From Capitulum mitella (Eukaryota; Arthropoda; Thecostraca; Pollicipedomorpha; Pollicipedidae), in assembly GCA_030062745.1 (NCBI GenBank), contig CP099839.1:39199816-39263815 (forward strand): 64,000 nucleotides of DNA, given 5' to 3'. A program made the position numbers and the translations under genes. The notes under the pieces were generated by a model, which saw only the letters and a program-made list of their open reading frames with translations, did not search any database and was not told the DNA's origin. Shown here in pieces: positions 45,293 to 55,290 of the stretch (positions are counted from its first letter, which is position 1; each line of letters starts with the position of its first letter).

Positions 45293-46940
45293 CTCAGCGG
45301 GGCTGAGCTGAGCTGAGCCCGGTCCGCGAGTCTCTTCCACGAGTTACCTACAGCAAGCCCTCCGGCAGTGTTACTGGGTTAGTTCTCGAGCGTTATTTGA
45401 GCCACGTCGATTATTGCGCCAAATCGCTACATTGTGTGGAAGCACGATGCATGTTAACTGGCGATTGCAGGCTTACATAGGTTCATTACTTTGGGAGGTC
45501 GCCATTCTCGTCCTGGACTTACCTCTGAGCTCACAGAGACAACTGAAATAACTTGATAAACCTAACGAAGTAACTTGGGTGACTTCCAATGTTAGTTGAA
45601 GAACACTGTCTGACAGAGTGTGCCAATCGAAGTGCCCACGTGTCCGTCGTAGGTCAGTTTACGATCGGGCTGCGGTATCGGCCAGAGGTCGGCTGGGGGT
45701 GACCCCGGTGACCTTTGGGCCGGTCCGGCCGGTCGGATCGGGTGTAGCCGGCCCTCGTGCTCGCACTGACCCGTCACCGTTACGTTGCTGACGCGCCGCG
45801 TCGCTGCTGCACCTGGCCGGTACCGGTTCGCGCGGCAGCGCCGGACCGCGCCGGCAACGGCACGACACACCCTGCGCGCCCGCCGGCTTCCCGTGCCTAA
45901 TCTGCCGCTGTCCGCGGGATTTGGGAAATGACAGTGGACGGATGGTTTGCTTAGCGACGCTGGCGGCATGCGCGCTTCCTGGAAAGTTGGCAGATGCGCC
46001 TGCTGACGTCATTTTCATGTTTCTCTTTTCGGTTGCGCATTAAACCTGGCAGAGTGGACGTGCATCCTCCAATAATTGCCGTTACAACCTCTACGTAAAC
46101 ATGCCTTGTCTGCAAAGTGTCGCCGACCAAGTTTTGTTCCTGGACTTCCCTTCAGGTAGATGCCCAGAGTGTTGTGCGTATATTGACAAAGGCTGGAATG
46201 TCAAAAACAACAATTGCAAATAAGCTTGATTTGAACGTTTTGCTGACGACAGCAATATCACTTCATTTGCTGCCGCGTTATTGTTGGGAATTCACCGGGT
46301 TTTGCGCCCTTTGTTTTCTTCTTTAAGCAGCTAGCAATAACAATCGATCTAAATGAATCTGATGTATCTTCGTCATCACTACTGCAGCAGAAATCAAGAC
46401 GCAAGACTGGACGCAAGGAGATACAGACTAGGCACAGGCACACGATCCCATGAACTTACATTTGTCCTCAGAATGGCCGAATATCTTTTAATCTGAAGTT
46501 GTCAAATACGTCCGGATTTCATTTGTGCACCTTGCCTTATTCCCTTCGCATTCCATCCCTTGCCCCTCAGTTTGGGTCCTTACATTGAACGCGGTATCGG
46601 AACGGCCACAGTTATCTGCAATGGACTTTTGGGTGAAATCCTCATCACTGTCTTGCTTTCAGCAGCTGTCCCACGCCTGAGAGCAGCGCCTTACGGAAAG
46701 CAGTGCTCGGCTGGACACCTACCATCATGTCCCCATCCCCTATCCCCATCCTGAGTACTGATACCACCTTCATCGTCTTTAGACGTTTGTCTTATTTTTT
46801 CGATGGTGTTATTTTTTCGCCTGCGTAGTAGTTCCAGTTCCACGAGGTTGGAAATGTGGAATGCCTGATAAATTGAATGAAATAAAATTAAACATTCTTG
46901 GTCTTTCACTCGGGTAACTTGTAAGTGTATCTCAGTTATA
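45293..46940. other. Intergenic DNA with one CpG island
   Basis: A CpG-dense island at about 45660-45910 includes GGTGACCCCGGTGACCTTTGG near 45698, a paired half-site. Elsewhere short frames with no motif. Confidence 0.5.
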
Positions 46941-46956
46941 TGGACAGCCCCGGGGC

Positions 46957-47217
46957 GGCTCTGGGCGGCCCCGGGAGGCTCTGGGCGGCCCCGGAAGGCT
47001 CTGGGAGGCTCCGGGCGGCTCTGGGCAGTTCGGGACGATCCTAGGCGGTCCCGGGGCGGCTTTGGACAGCCCTGGGAGGTTCTGGGCGGCCCCGGGAGGC
47101 TCTGAGCAGTCCCGGGAGGCTCTGGGAGGCTCAGGACGATCCTGGGAGGCTCCAGGCGGCTCTGGGCAGCCTCAGGAGGCTCTGGGCGGCTCGGTACGGT
47201 CCTGGGTGCCTCGGGCG
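46957..47217. repeat. 10-bp minisatellite, about 26 units
   Basis: The unit GGCTCTGGGC alternates with close variants such as GGCCCCGGGA and GGCTCCGGGC for about 260 bases, almost without change of register. An occasional GATCC(T)AGGC-type unit and the near repeat of GGCTC(A)GGACGATCCT suggest a higher-order period of several units. A 226-codon minus-strand frame through it (Pro/Glu/Arg-rich) is a product of the repeat. Non-coding by default. Confidence 0.9.
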
Positions 47218-49030
47218 CCAAGTGGTGGCACCTAGGTTGGCCTTTCCAGCGGCGTGTCCCGTCCGGGGCGCATTCCTGGCAGCCGGCCGGCGGCTCGGTT
47301 CCGGACAGGTTTGCCGCGGCCGCCAGCCGAGTCTGGCCTTTCCGCCGCTTCTCGCCTCGCTCGGCATGCATTCCGCGTGTGCCGACGCCCGCAGTTCGAC
47401 CCCCGTTCGGCCGTCAGTTTGGCCACCTGTAAGGCCGCCACTGCAGCCGCCGGGCTGGCCGCTGGTCGGATACAAAGGTTGGTGCGGCTGGCTTCCGCCC
47501 TCAGCCGCCCGGCCGCCGGCGGCGCCAGGAGGCCCGTGGCTGCCCTGCATTGCGCGGAGCGCTGCCTGCCGGTCGGCGCACGCTGTAAGACGTCCCACGA
47601 TCGACACTGGAAGTGTCGATAAGTTGGCCGCTCCGTAAGCTCCCGAGATATTAGTTCTCCGACTGGCACGCATACCTCGAGCGCGATAGTGCTCCAGACG
47701 TCCCGCAGCATTGCATAACACTCAAATCCTGTTAGTGCACATATGACTTGTATCGTGAAACAGATATTTGCTGATGGTAACGGTGTCTTGGAGAGTATCC
47801 GCTTGTTCCATCATCCAATCATCGCTGCACGTGATTGGCGGCATCGCCCTAGCCTAACCGTCGGAGGGCGAACAGGATCTTATCGTCTGGCGGAGCCGAC
47901 CACAAATCTCGATCGGAGCACGGCGTCGGTTTTCGCATGGCGACAGGAGACCGGGGCCTGGGATGTGCAGGTGCCGGCGCGGGAACGACCTCTGGGAGGG
48001 CGGGGCGGGCCGGCGTCGTCGGCTGTCGTCAGGGTGACCGGCGTCGGCCGTTATGGTGCCACGTCCTCCCTCTGTCCTCGCCCATTAGCATACAAAGAGG
48101 ACACGCTGTCGGAACCGCCGGGCCGCCCGCAGCTGGACCACGTTATTTCTGTTTATTTTTCACGTTATTTTCAGCATTTGGGTAGGCTCAAAACATACTG
48201 AGCCTTACGTACAAGACTGCGAAAAAGTAAAAGTGCGTACAACATAATCGATGTACGTTGGAGGTTGTGCATTCAATGATTGTCTAAAAAGGTATTTTTT
48301 TATTCAGACGGAGTGAACGGAAGCAGGGGGCGAACACAACTAAACAAACCAGAATTCTGAATAATAACCAGAGTTCTGAATGTCTGCTGGATTGGTTGGC
48401 ACATTGATTTAGTACATTAACAGGTGTCTCCAGGATTAACCTTCCGTGATCAACGATCTTGTTATCCAGGGACATTTGTGAAAATTACTCCGTTTAGCCA
48501 TCTCGAGATTCCTTACCGTTAATTACATGGGGAAATTCCTTACGGAGTTTCTTAGCAAGAAGCTAGAAATTGGAAATACGTTATTTAAACGATGATATTG
48601 GTCTGCTGGTATATTCACTGCTTCACCTTTGTGTCATGAGGTAGTACGTTTTAACAGCTGGCTGATTTTGCGCGGCAGCCTCTCATCAGATGGCTTAGCT
48701 GGCAGAGCCCCAATGACGACAGATTAGGGAAAATTTTAGGTTAAAGTAAGGCTGCTTACTTTTTAAAACAACACCGTTGTATCACCGTTAATATGCTCAC
48801 ATCTGCTTCATGCCGAGCACATGCCACGTCACGTTCTGTATATATATATATATGTGTGTGTGTGCGTGTCTGTGTCTTACAAGGCACAGCATCTCCCTTT
48901 TTGAGCAAAGACGGCAAATAATGGCTACTTTTTTCGTAACGGAATTAAAACACTGATGCGCATAATTTCTTGTGATGCCACAATGTTCAGGATGCCCAGG
49001 AAACCAAGCCCCGTCCCAGAGTCCTATTAC
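47218..49030. other. Intergenic DNA with CpG islands; no gene recognised
   Basis: CpG-dense DNA runs from 47218 to about 47620 and again at about 47870-48140. Frames of up to 196 codons overlap on both strands within them, and none shows a domain. An AT/GT microsatellite lies at 48839-48864. Confidence 0.5.
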
Positions 49031-49048
49031 TGACCTTGACCTTGACCT
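49031..49048 (-). promoter_or_regulatory. Three head-to-tail nuclear-receptor half-sites
   Basis: TGACCT three times with no spacer (49031, 49037, 49043); read on the minus strand this gives AGGTCAAGGTCAAGGTCA, containing two extended TCAAGGTCA half-sites of the type bound by FTZ-F1/HR3-class monomeric nuclear receptors. It lies outside any repeat I recognised. Function is inferred from motif only. Confidence 0.3.
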
Positions 49049-49049
49049 T

Positions 49050-51164
49050 AATTGGAAGCTTACAGTTCGGTAGATAGTGCTGTGTTTGAGATTCGCTCCG
49101 ACAGACCCAGTAAACCGGACTCTCTCTGTGTCGTTGCAGTTGTTGCCGTTGAAGCAGTCGCTATGTCTAGGGACGGAAAACTACAACCATTACTGTAGAC
49201 AGCCAATACCCCCATCTCTCCCTTGTGCCCGTCATGTTCGATCCACGTTCCCATTAACACTGTCTCCGTTGCACAAATAACAAGTCACTTAATCGTCTTC
49301 CCTTTGTTTTGTAGTTCTGACACATGGGCTTATGAGTGTTTGTAAAGGTGGAAATGCTAGAGCTATTTGGAAGCCATTTCGTTTCATGCGGAACCATAGG
49401 GCTAATGCAAAAAAAAAATGGTGGGACCGCCGCCATGCTTGCGCTTTGGGCTCTTACACTCATGTCTGGAAGTATCACTGAAGGTGAAAGAGCACTTTCC
49501 TCTTTTTTTTGAAAAAAAGAGATCAACACCGTAGCAAATGAAACATAAAGATGTGCCTCAATAAGTTCAGCGTCACTTGAACAAAAGGTGAAAGCGTGAA
49601 CGAAGAACGATTAGTTGCGCAGAACTGTTTGACAACGGTTGATATGTTAAAAATTATAATGGTGTTTAAAATATACCAGTTATCACCCTGTTAAAAACAT
49701 AAATCAGGTGTACTTGTGTTGGTTGCACCAGTTTCAGCATAGCTACAGAAATAGGGTATTTGCGACTCACCATGTCTGAAGTCTGTCGGGTACACCGTAT
49801 GCGAATGATAACGATCCCTGGTCTTCCTCGGCGTTTCTGTCGCATAGAATGTGCTGCCATCTATTCGTGTCTTTCTGAAACATGGTGTTTTGGTAGCGTT
49901 CTGCATGGATCACTCACACGTCTAGACTATGGAGTCAACTTTTGACATCCTGTCTTCGTTCTCGCTGTGACCGACCCACATCTTCATAAACTTTGCCTGT
50001 CAAGACACAAATAAGTGCCGCTCAAGCCACTGTCCTTAATATCGTAGCTCTGAAATGGTTTGTACAGGTCGAAAGATTTCTAATCATCGCTAAACCAAAC
50101 GGACTTTTGGCGAAGCATAAAATAAAACAAATCGAAACGCACGGATATCAAACAAACAAACGAATGATGCATTCTCATCTTGCAGTGTGTTTTCCCCGAG
50201 TGAAGCTCGGTTTGATTTGTTTTGTTATTTTTAAGCTAAAAATAATCTGCAGCGGACCACATCAGATTATGGTTTGCCAACTAAAAGCAATTAATCTTAG
50301 TTTGCGATGTGTCGGAGATTGTGCCTTCGGGGCTCGTGTCTACACAGGTTGGTCGCAAAGCTTCATCTCATGATAGTTAAGCTCGCCAGGACCGTTTCGG
50401 GACATCCGTCTTCTCTTATTGACGGTGCCGGATCTCGCATTCCCGTAAACATCGTTTTCCCGAGACAACCAATGTCCTACGCAAACTTGTCTCCCTAGAC
50501 TCTGACGTCACCAGCACTTGTCGAAGGAGAAACCGACACCAAACCAAACCTTCCCGGATACGCATGGGTTTGATACACCTCATACACGATGTCACGGTTC
50601 ATGAACTTTGTCCCATTCAAGGTTATCTCCCTAAACTCTGACGTCACCAGCACTTGTCGAAAGGGAAACTGACACCAAACCAAACATTGGCTCAGGCCAC
50701 AGACACAGCAGGTGATGCTCGGCGAGGTCTCGGATCGTAACGACGTTAAATGTGTATGCTGGAAAAGTAAGCCAGCAATCCAAGTGACAAAAAGAGAAAT
50801 TTTCCGAAACCACTCTGGGATTCAAAAGAAAGAAACTGATTTGTTTTTTCTTGTTTACCTTCGCCGAACGTAAGAATTTTTACGTAGGCGCCCGATGAGA
50901 AGGTGGTTGCCACCCAGCCCTCTTTCCATTTCTCTTTTCATTAAGATAAAGGGTCAAAAGAAACCGAACGTGTAACACATTGCCTTCTCATTCGATGACA
51001 TTCGACTTGACTCGTTTAGTGCATGTGATAACCTCTCAGGTCACTGCGACAGAGAGTGTCATGCCTTTTGCTGTTCCCTTCCTCGTCGTAGTATTTGTAT
51101 AGCTAAGTGGCCTGCCAACCATGTATTTTTAGCGGTTTGGTTTAAAAATTGATTTGTCGCTGTA
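49050..51164. other. Intergenic DNA, no gene recognised
   Basis: Frames of up to 126 codons without motif. A pair of 59-bp direct repeats at 50491 and 50627 is listed separately. Confidence 0.5.
50491..50685 (+). repeat. 59-bp direct repeat, 136-bp spacing
   Basis: CTCCCTAGACTCTGACGTCA at 50491 and CTCCCTAAACTCTGACGTCA at 50627 begin 59-base copies that differ at about four positions and end ACACCAAACCAAAC. Each contains the cAMP-response-type palindrome TGACGTCA. The DNA between them differs. Confidence 0.85.
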
Positions 51165-51450
51165 GTCAGTGAAATTTTGTCCATGGGGTTACGGTCACCT
51201 CAACGGAAGGTCAAATGTTATTACCATTTTATATGACGCTGCTAGTGCCAAAAATGACACTGAATTATCACGGACCAGAATTCTGATTATCGAGAAGGGT
51301 AAAAAAAGTTGTCAGCACTGAAATCAGTGCAAAAAAATCCGGACAAGGGTTTAGTAATTTTGAGGTCATATAAGGGCAGTGGCCTCAGATGACCCTAAGA
51401 CGGCCACTGTTCTTTGAAAGACCGGTATGTTGCCAAACATACTTCGAAAC
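51165..51450 (+). repeat. Old interspersed repeat, family C copy 3
   Basis: Aligns with 33590-33850 (same orientation) and 41985-42540 (opposite). It includes GACGCTGCTAGTGCC, CCAGAATTCTGATTATCG, GGGTAAAAAAAG and ATGTTGCCAAACATAC. Limits are approximate and there is no coding frame. Confidence 0.55.
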
Positions 51451-53437
51451 AGCCCTGTATAAAAAAGCGGATCCCATTTTTAGTCTGTCTCCGTAGAGAG
51501 TCCATGTAATGGGTATGACATGGCGAACTGAGATTATGCCCCTTATTACATCCACGGTCGATTCTGTAAAATGCGTTTTTCATTATATCATTTCAGTTCT
51601 ATTTTGATGTGTTTTATTTCAACTGAATTATTTAATATTAGAGAACTGTAAACATATATCTGTGCTCAAGTGCGATGGTGGATCCATTTCATACGTTAGA
51701 CGTACCCCGCCACTGATACTGTTATTTTCCTCGCGATTAGGATATGATCTGATACATATAGGTTGGGTTATGTTAGTTTAAACAAAACTAGAGGAGCAAA
51801 TAGTCAGTCACAAAACTTCAACGTCGAACACACCAGAAATAATTTGTATGTTTCTGTATGTCGTCAACATGTTTGTTTGCTTTCTGTACCTTCGCTAAGG
51901 TAAATGTCGTCGTGCATCGCATAGGAAACATAATCCAAAAGCTGAGATAATGACGCGTGGTATCTCCGTTGATTGGCCATTGAATTACCGTGCCAGCTCC
52001 TGTGGTCATTCAATTTCACCGATCTTTACGCCGTTTGTCGTGGGAGCTGGCAGTTTGGTTTTAGCTCGAACCCAGTTAATGTTTGTTGTTTAACATTGGC
52101 TTATGCCTGTTGCCTCTTATCATCCCGGCCCTTCAGATCAAAGGGGCTCTCAAGAAAATAGCAAAGCCATGCTATCCATGCTAAATTGAGGCAGCTACTG
52201 TATCTGTCAAGAGCGACCACCTTTACGATGTCACAACAAAGAAAGAATACCTCAAGGTCTTTGTAACGTCTAAATCACAGTTCCCAGTACGATGAGATAC
52301 CAAGATTTGCCAAATCAGTTAGTTGGGACTGACCGATTTAGCAAATCCAACATGCGCACAGCCAACGCTACAGCAGTCAAAGGCAGGTATATTAGGGGAT
52401 ACATGCCCCCTAAATACAATCATCCTCCACCTATGGATTGACTCGTGTTAGCTGATGTTTGCCAAAGATAACAAGTGCAGGACACATGGACTATATCAAA
52501 CTGGCAACCTTCGAAAACGGTACACAGCCAACAACAACGTTTGACATCTGGTACTTGTTTTGAGGCATATGCCGTCCAGAATATCACATGGGCGTCTGAA
52601 TTTATTTTAGATTTCATTCTATTCCGAGAGCGATTACCAGTTCATTAGAAAAATGGCACTTGTTTGGGTGTTGTTTACCTGGCTGTAGGGTTTGCCAATA
52701 CAAGGAAGCATTCTAAAAAAGTGGCACCAAAATAAGACACCAAAGGATGACTCATCCAGAGCCGGCACCTGCAGGTGACAGCTGCACTGAGTGCTGGGGT
52801 TTACTCGAACGAAAATAGCCCGGCTTATGGTGAATACTTCCATCAAAGCTGGTTCCGTCTGCAGTGAACGAAACTGGGAAGCATCAGTTCTGAACAGCAG
52901 GCCCGCGTCGGTTCCCGTCTGACACCGCTGTTGTGTCAGACTGGGTTCCTGGTCCAGTCTAAGCGCTTCCGCCCCTCACCCCCCCCCCCCGCCCACCAAC
53001 AACATACTCCCCGCACCCTTACGTCCTTTCACATGCCAACCTTCCTCGACCCCCTAATTCTTGACCGACCACTTGCGTATCTGTCGATCCCCACGGTCAG
53101 CTCAGCTCAGATCAGATCAGCTCAGCTCAGGTCAGCTCTGAACCCTGATCTGTCGACGGACATCGCTTGCCCCCGACCCACGCCAAAAAGCAGTCAAGAC
53201 TTCTTTATGTTCTCGAATCCCTTGGACCATTCTTTACAGAGAGACACACTTTCGGAGACCAAGTGAATAGTCAAACGTTTTCATGGTTTCACATGAGAAC
53301 TTGTCCTAAACGGTACTGGAAATCATCCATTGTTTTCAGAGGTCATGGATGGTTCGACACCTTTCCTCCGTAAGTCCATCATGGTCAAAACGTATTTAAC
53401 AGACGAAACATAACCGGTCTCCACACCTTACTGGTTT
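51451..53437. other. Intergenic DNA, no gene recognised
   Basis: Nothing coding is recognised. A C-run lies at 52978-52990. A pentameric run of TCAGC/TCAGA units lies at 53098-53137. Confidence 0.55.
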
Positions 53438-53439
53438 AT

Positions 53440-54240
53440 GCTCACAACTGTTTCAAGGATCCTGAACGTCCCAAGACCCCTGGCCGTCCAAAAGCCCTTC
53501 AACTTCCTAATGTGCTCGGTGTCATTAGGGATTCTTACCATCGCCCGGCCCCCGGCTGTTTCAGGGCCTCTGACCATCCCAAAGCCCCTGACTGTTGCAG
53601 GATCCCTGACAATCCCAGGGCCCCTGAGCATCCCAGGGCGGCCTCCAGACGTCCCAGGGCCCACGACCACCATAGGTCCGACCATCTCAGGGCCTCTGGC
53701 TGTCTCAGGCTAATGACCGCAACGCAGCCCCTGGCTGTCTCAGGCCCCCTGAACGTCTCATGGTCCCTGGTTATCCCATGGCCCCTGACTGTTTTGGCCT
53801 CATGGCCGTTCCATGCCCCCCGAACATCCCAGCGCCCCTGAGCGTCCCATGACGCCCCTGGCGGTTGCGGGCCCCTGACTATCAAACCCCTTTCTCGCTC
53901 AGGCCCCTGGCTGTCTTAATGCCCTTGACTGTATCATGGTCCTTGACTATCCGAGGGCGTTTGGCTGTTTCAGGCTCATGACTCCATGATGGTCCTTGAC
54001 TGTCCCAGGGCCTCTGGCTGTCTCAGAGCCCTTAACTCTCTCAAGGATTCTGACCATTCCAGGGCCCCTGAGCATCCCATGGTGCCCTTTGCAACCTCAG
54101 GCCTCTGACTTCCTGGGCCCCTGACTGTCTTTAGGCCCTTGATTTTCTCACGGGCCTTGACCATCCCATGGCCCTCACTGCTTCAGACCCATGGCCTTCC
54201 CATGGGCCTTGACCATCCAGGGTTCCGATCGTCCTAGTGT
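53440..54240. repeat. 18-bp minisatellite, about 40 diverged units
   Basis: Repeats of the form CCCTGACNATCCCAGGGC run for about 800 bases with unit lengths of 16-21. In the clean central part (53560-53720) each unit reads as the hexapeptide GPLTIP on the plus strand and a GPGIVR-like hexapeptide on the minus strand. Frame shifts between units break any long frame, so it is judged non-coding. GGGCCC and CAGGGNCCCTG make each unit partly self-complementary. Confidence 0.88.
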
Positions 54241-55140
54241 CCCAGGCGGTCTCAGGGTCAACCTCAAAGCGGGAGATCATCTTCCCCCTTGTCTACGCTC
54301 GTGATCACACTACATCAAAGCAGCTCGGCAGCCGTACAAATCGCCGGCACTGCCATGGAGCATCAACACTGAATCAGAAAGTGGCTTTAAAATGACATCA
54401 CATTCGTATCCACACGGAGCGAAATCCGCCACCAGAACGAGCAATGGCAAAGACCCCTCCCCCTCCCCCGGGACACTCCACATAATCGAGAGCTGCGCAG
54501 AGGAAAACGGTGAAATAGGGGTGTAGGACTTCGTAGTGGAACCTGGCGGGAACCTTGTAGTTTTGTGAACTAGCACAAAAAAGAATATGATCGCCACGGC
54601 AAAACCACTTGACTGTGATTTTTTCCTCATTTTCTTGGAAGGGCGAAGAGACATCACAGACCTGCTTTCAACGTTTCAGTGTCGTTTATATTTCATGTCT
54701 TTGGGAACGGCCATGTTTCAGGACCACCAAGACCATAGATGAAGTTATAAGCTTTAATTCTGATGATTCTTGTCATTGAAAAGCTTCATATATTAAACAT
54801 AACTGTCTGTTGTTCATGTTTATAAGGTGCATAATTCATTCTTGCCTTTTCGCTCAGGATTTTCTTGGTTAGTGTCATCTACAACGGTGATTTCGGGTTA
54901 ACTAGAAGACAGCTACACACAAATGACGCCAGACCTGAAAACAGATTTGACGGACCTTTTCCTGCTCAGGCGACTGGGCGCTCACTGAGACCACGAGAGC
55001 CAAAACCAAACCAGGAAAACGTGACATCTGGGTCACTGTGGTCTCCAGTCTGTTTATTGTCTCCAGTATGAGACCCTTCTGACGTCTCATAATAGAACTT
55101 TCACTGGAAATTCTCGGAAATGTTTTTGAGTGCAGGGGCG
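54241..55140. other. Intergenic DNA, no gene recognised
   Basis: A 115-codon minus-strand frame (54657-54310) has one hydrophobic segment (VAIIFFFVLV) but no recognisable family. Otherwise nothing seen. Confidence 0.45.
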
Positions 55141-55290
55141 GGTCACCATGCCCTTTTCCTGACCCCTGGCCTGGCGGCGGATCGCCAGTCCCCACCTGAC
55201 CCCTACCCGGAAGCGGATTACCGTGTTCCCCCTGACCCTGACTTTGCGGCGGGTCACCACAGTCCCCGCCTGTCCCCTGACCTGGCGGCG
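55141..55290. repeat. 36/39-bp minisatellite, four units, frame-preserving
   Basis: Units are 55141-55179 (39 bp), 55180-55215 (36), 55216-55251 (36) and 55252-55290 (39). Each ends in a (G/C)GGCG-type step and carries CC(T/C)GACC. All lengths are multiples of three and frames stay open on both strands: + gives 12-13 residue units such as DYRVPPDPDFAA, - gives RRQVRGQAGTVVT-like units. The product is unrecognised. Coding use is possible but unproven. Confidence 0.8.

Noticed and set aside
45296-45320. Telomere-like repeats (TGAGC and TCAGC steps here and at 53098-53137)
   Set aside because: They are short pentamer runs that do not match the arthropod TTAGG telomere unit.
46691-47371. 226-codon Pro/Glu/Arg-rich minus-strand frame
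   Set aside because: Its repeats are the direct translation of the 10-bp minisatellite; the frame is open because the unit lacks stop codons.
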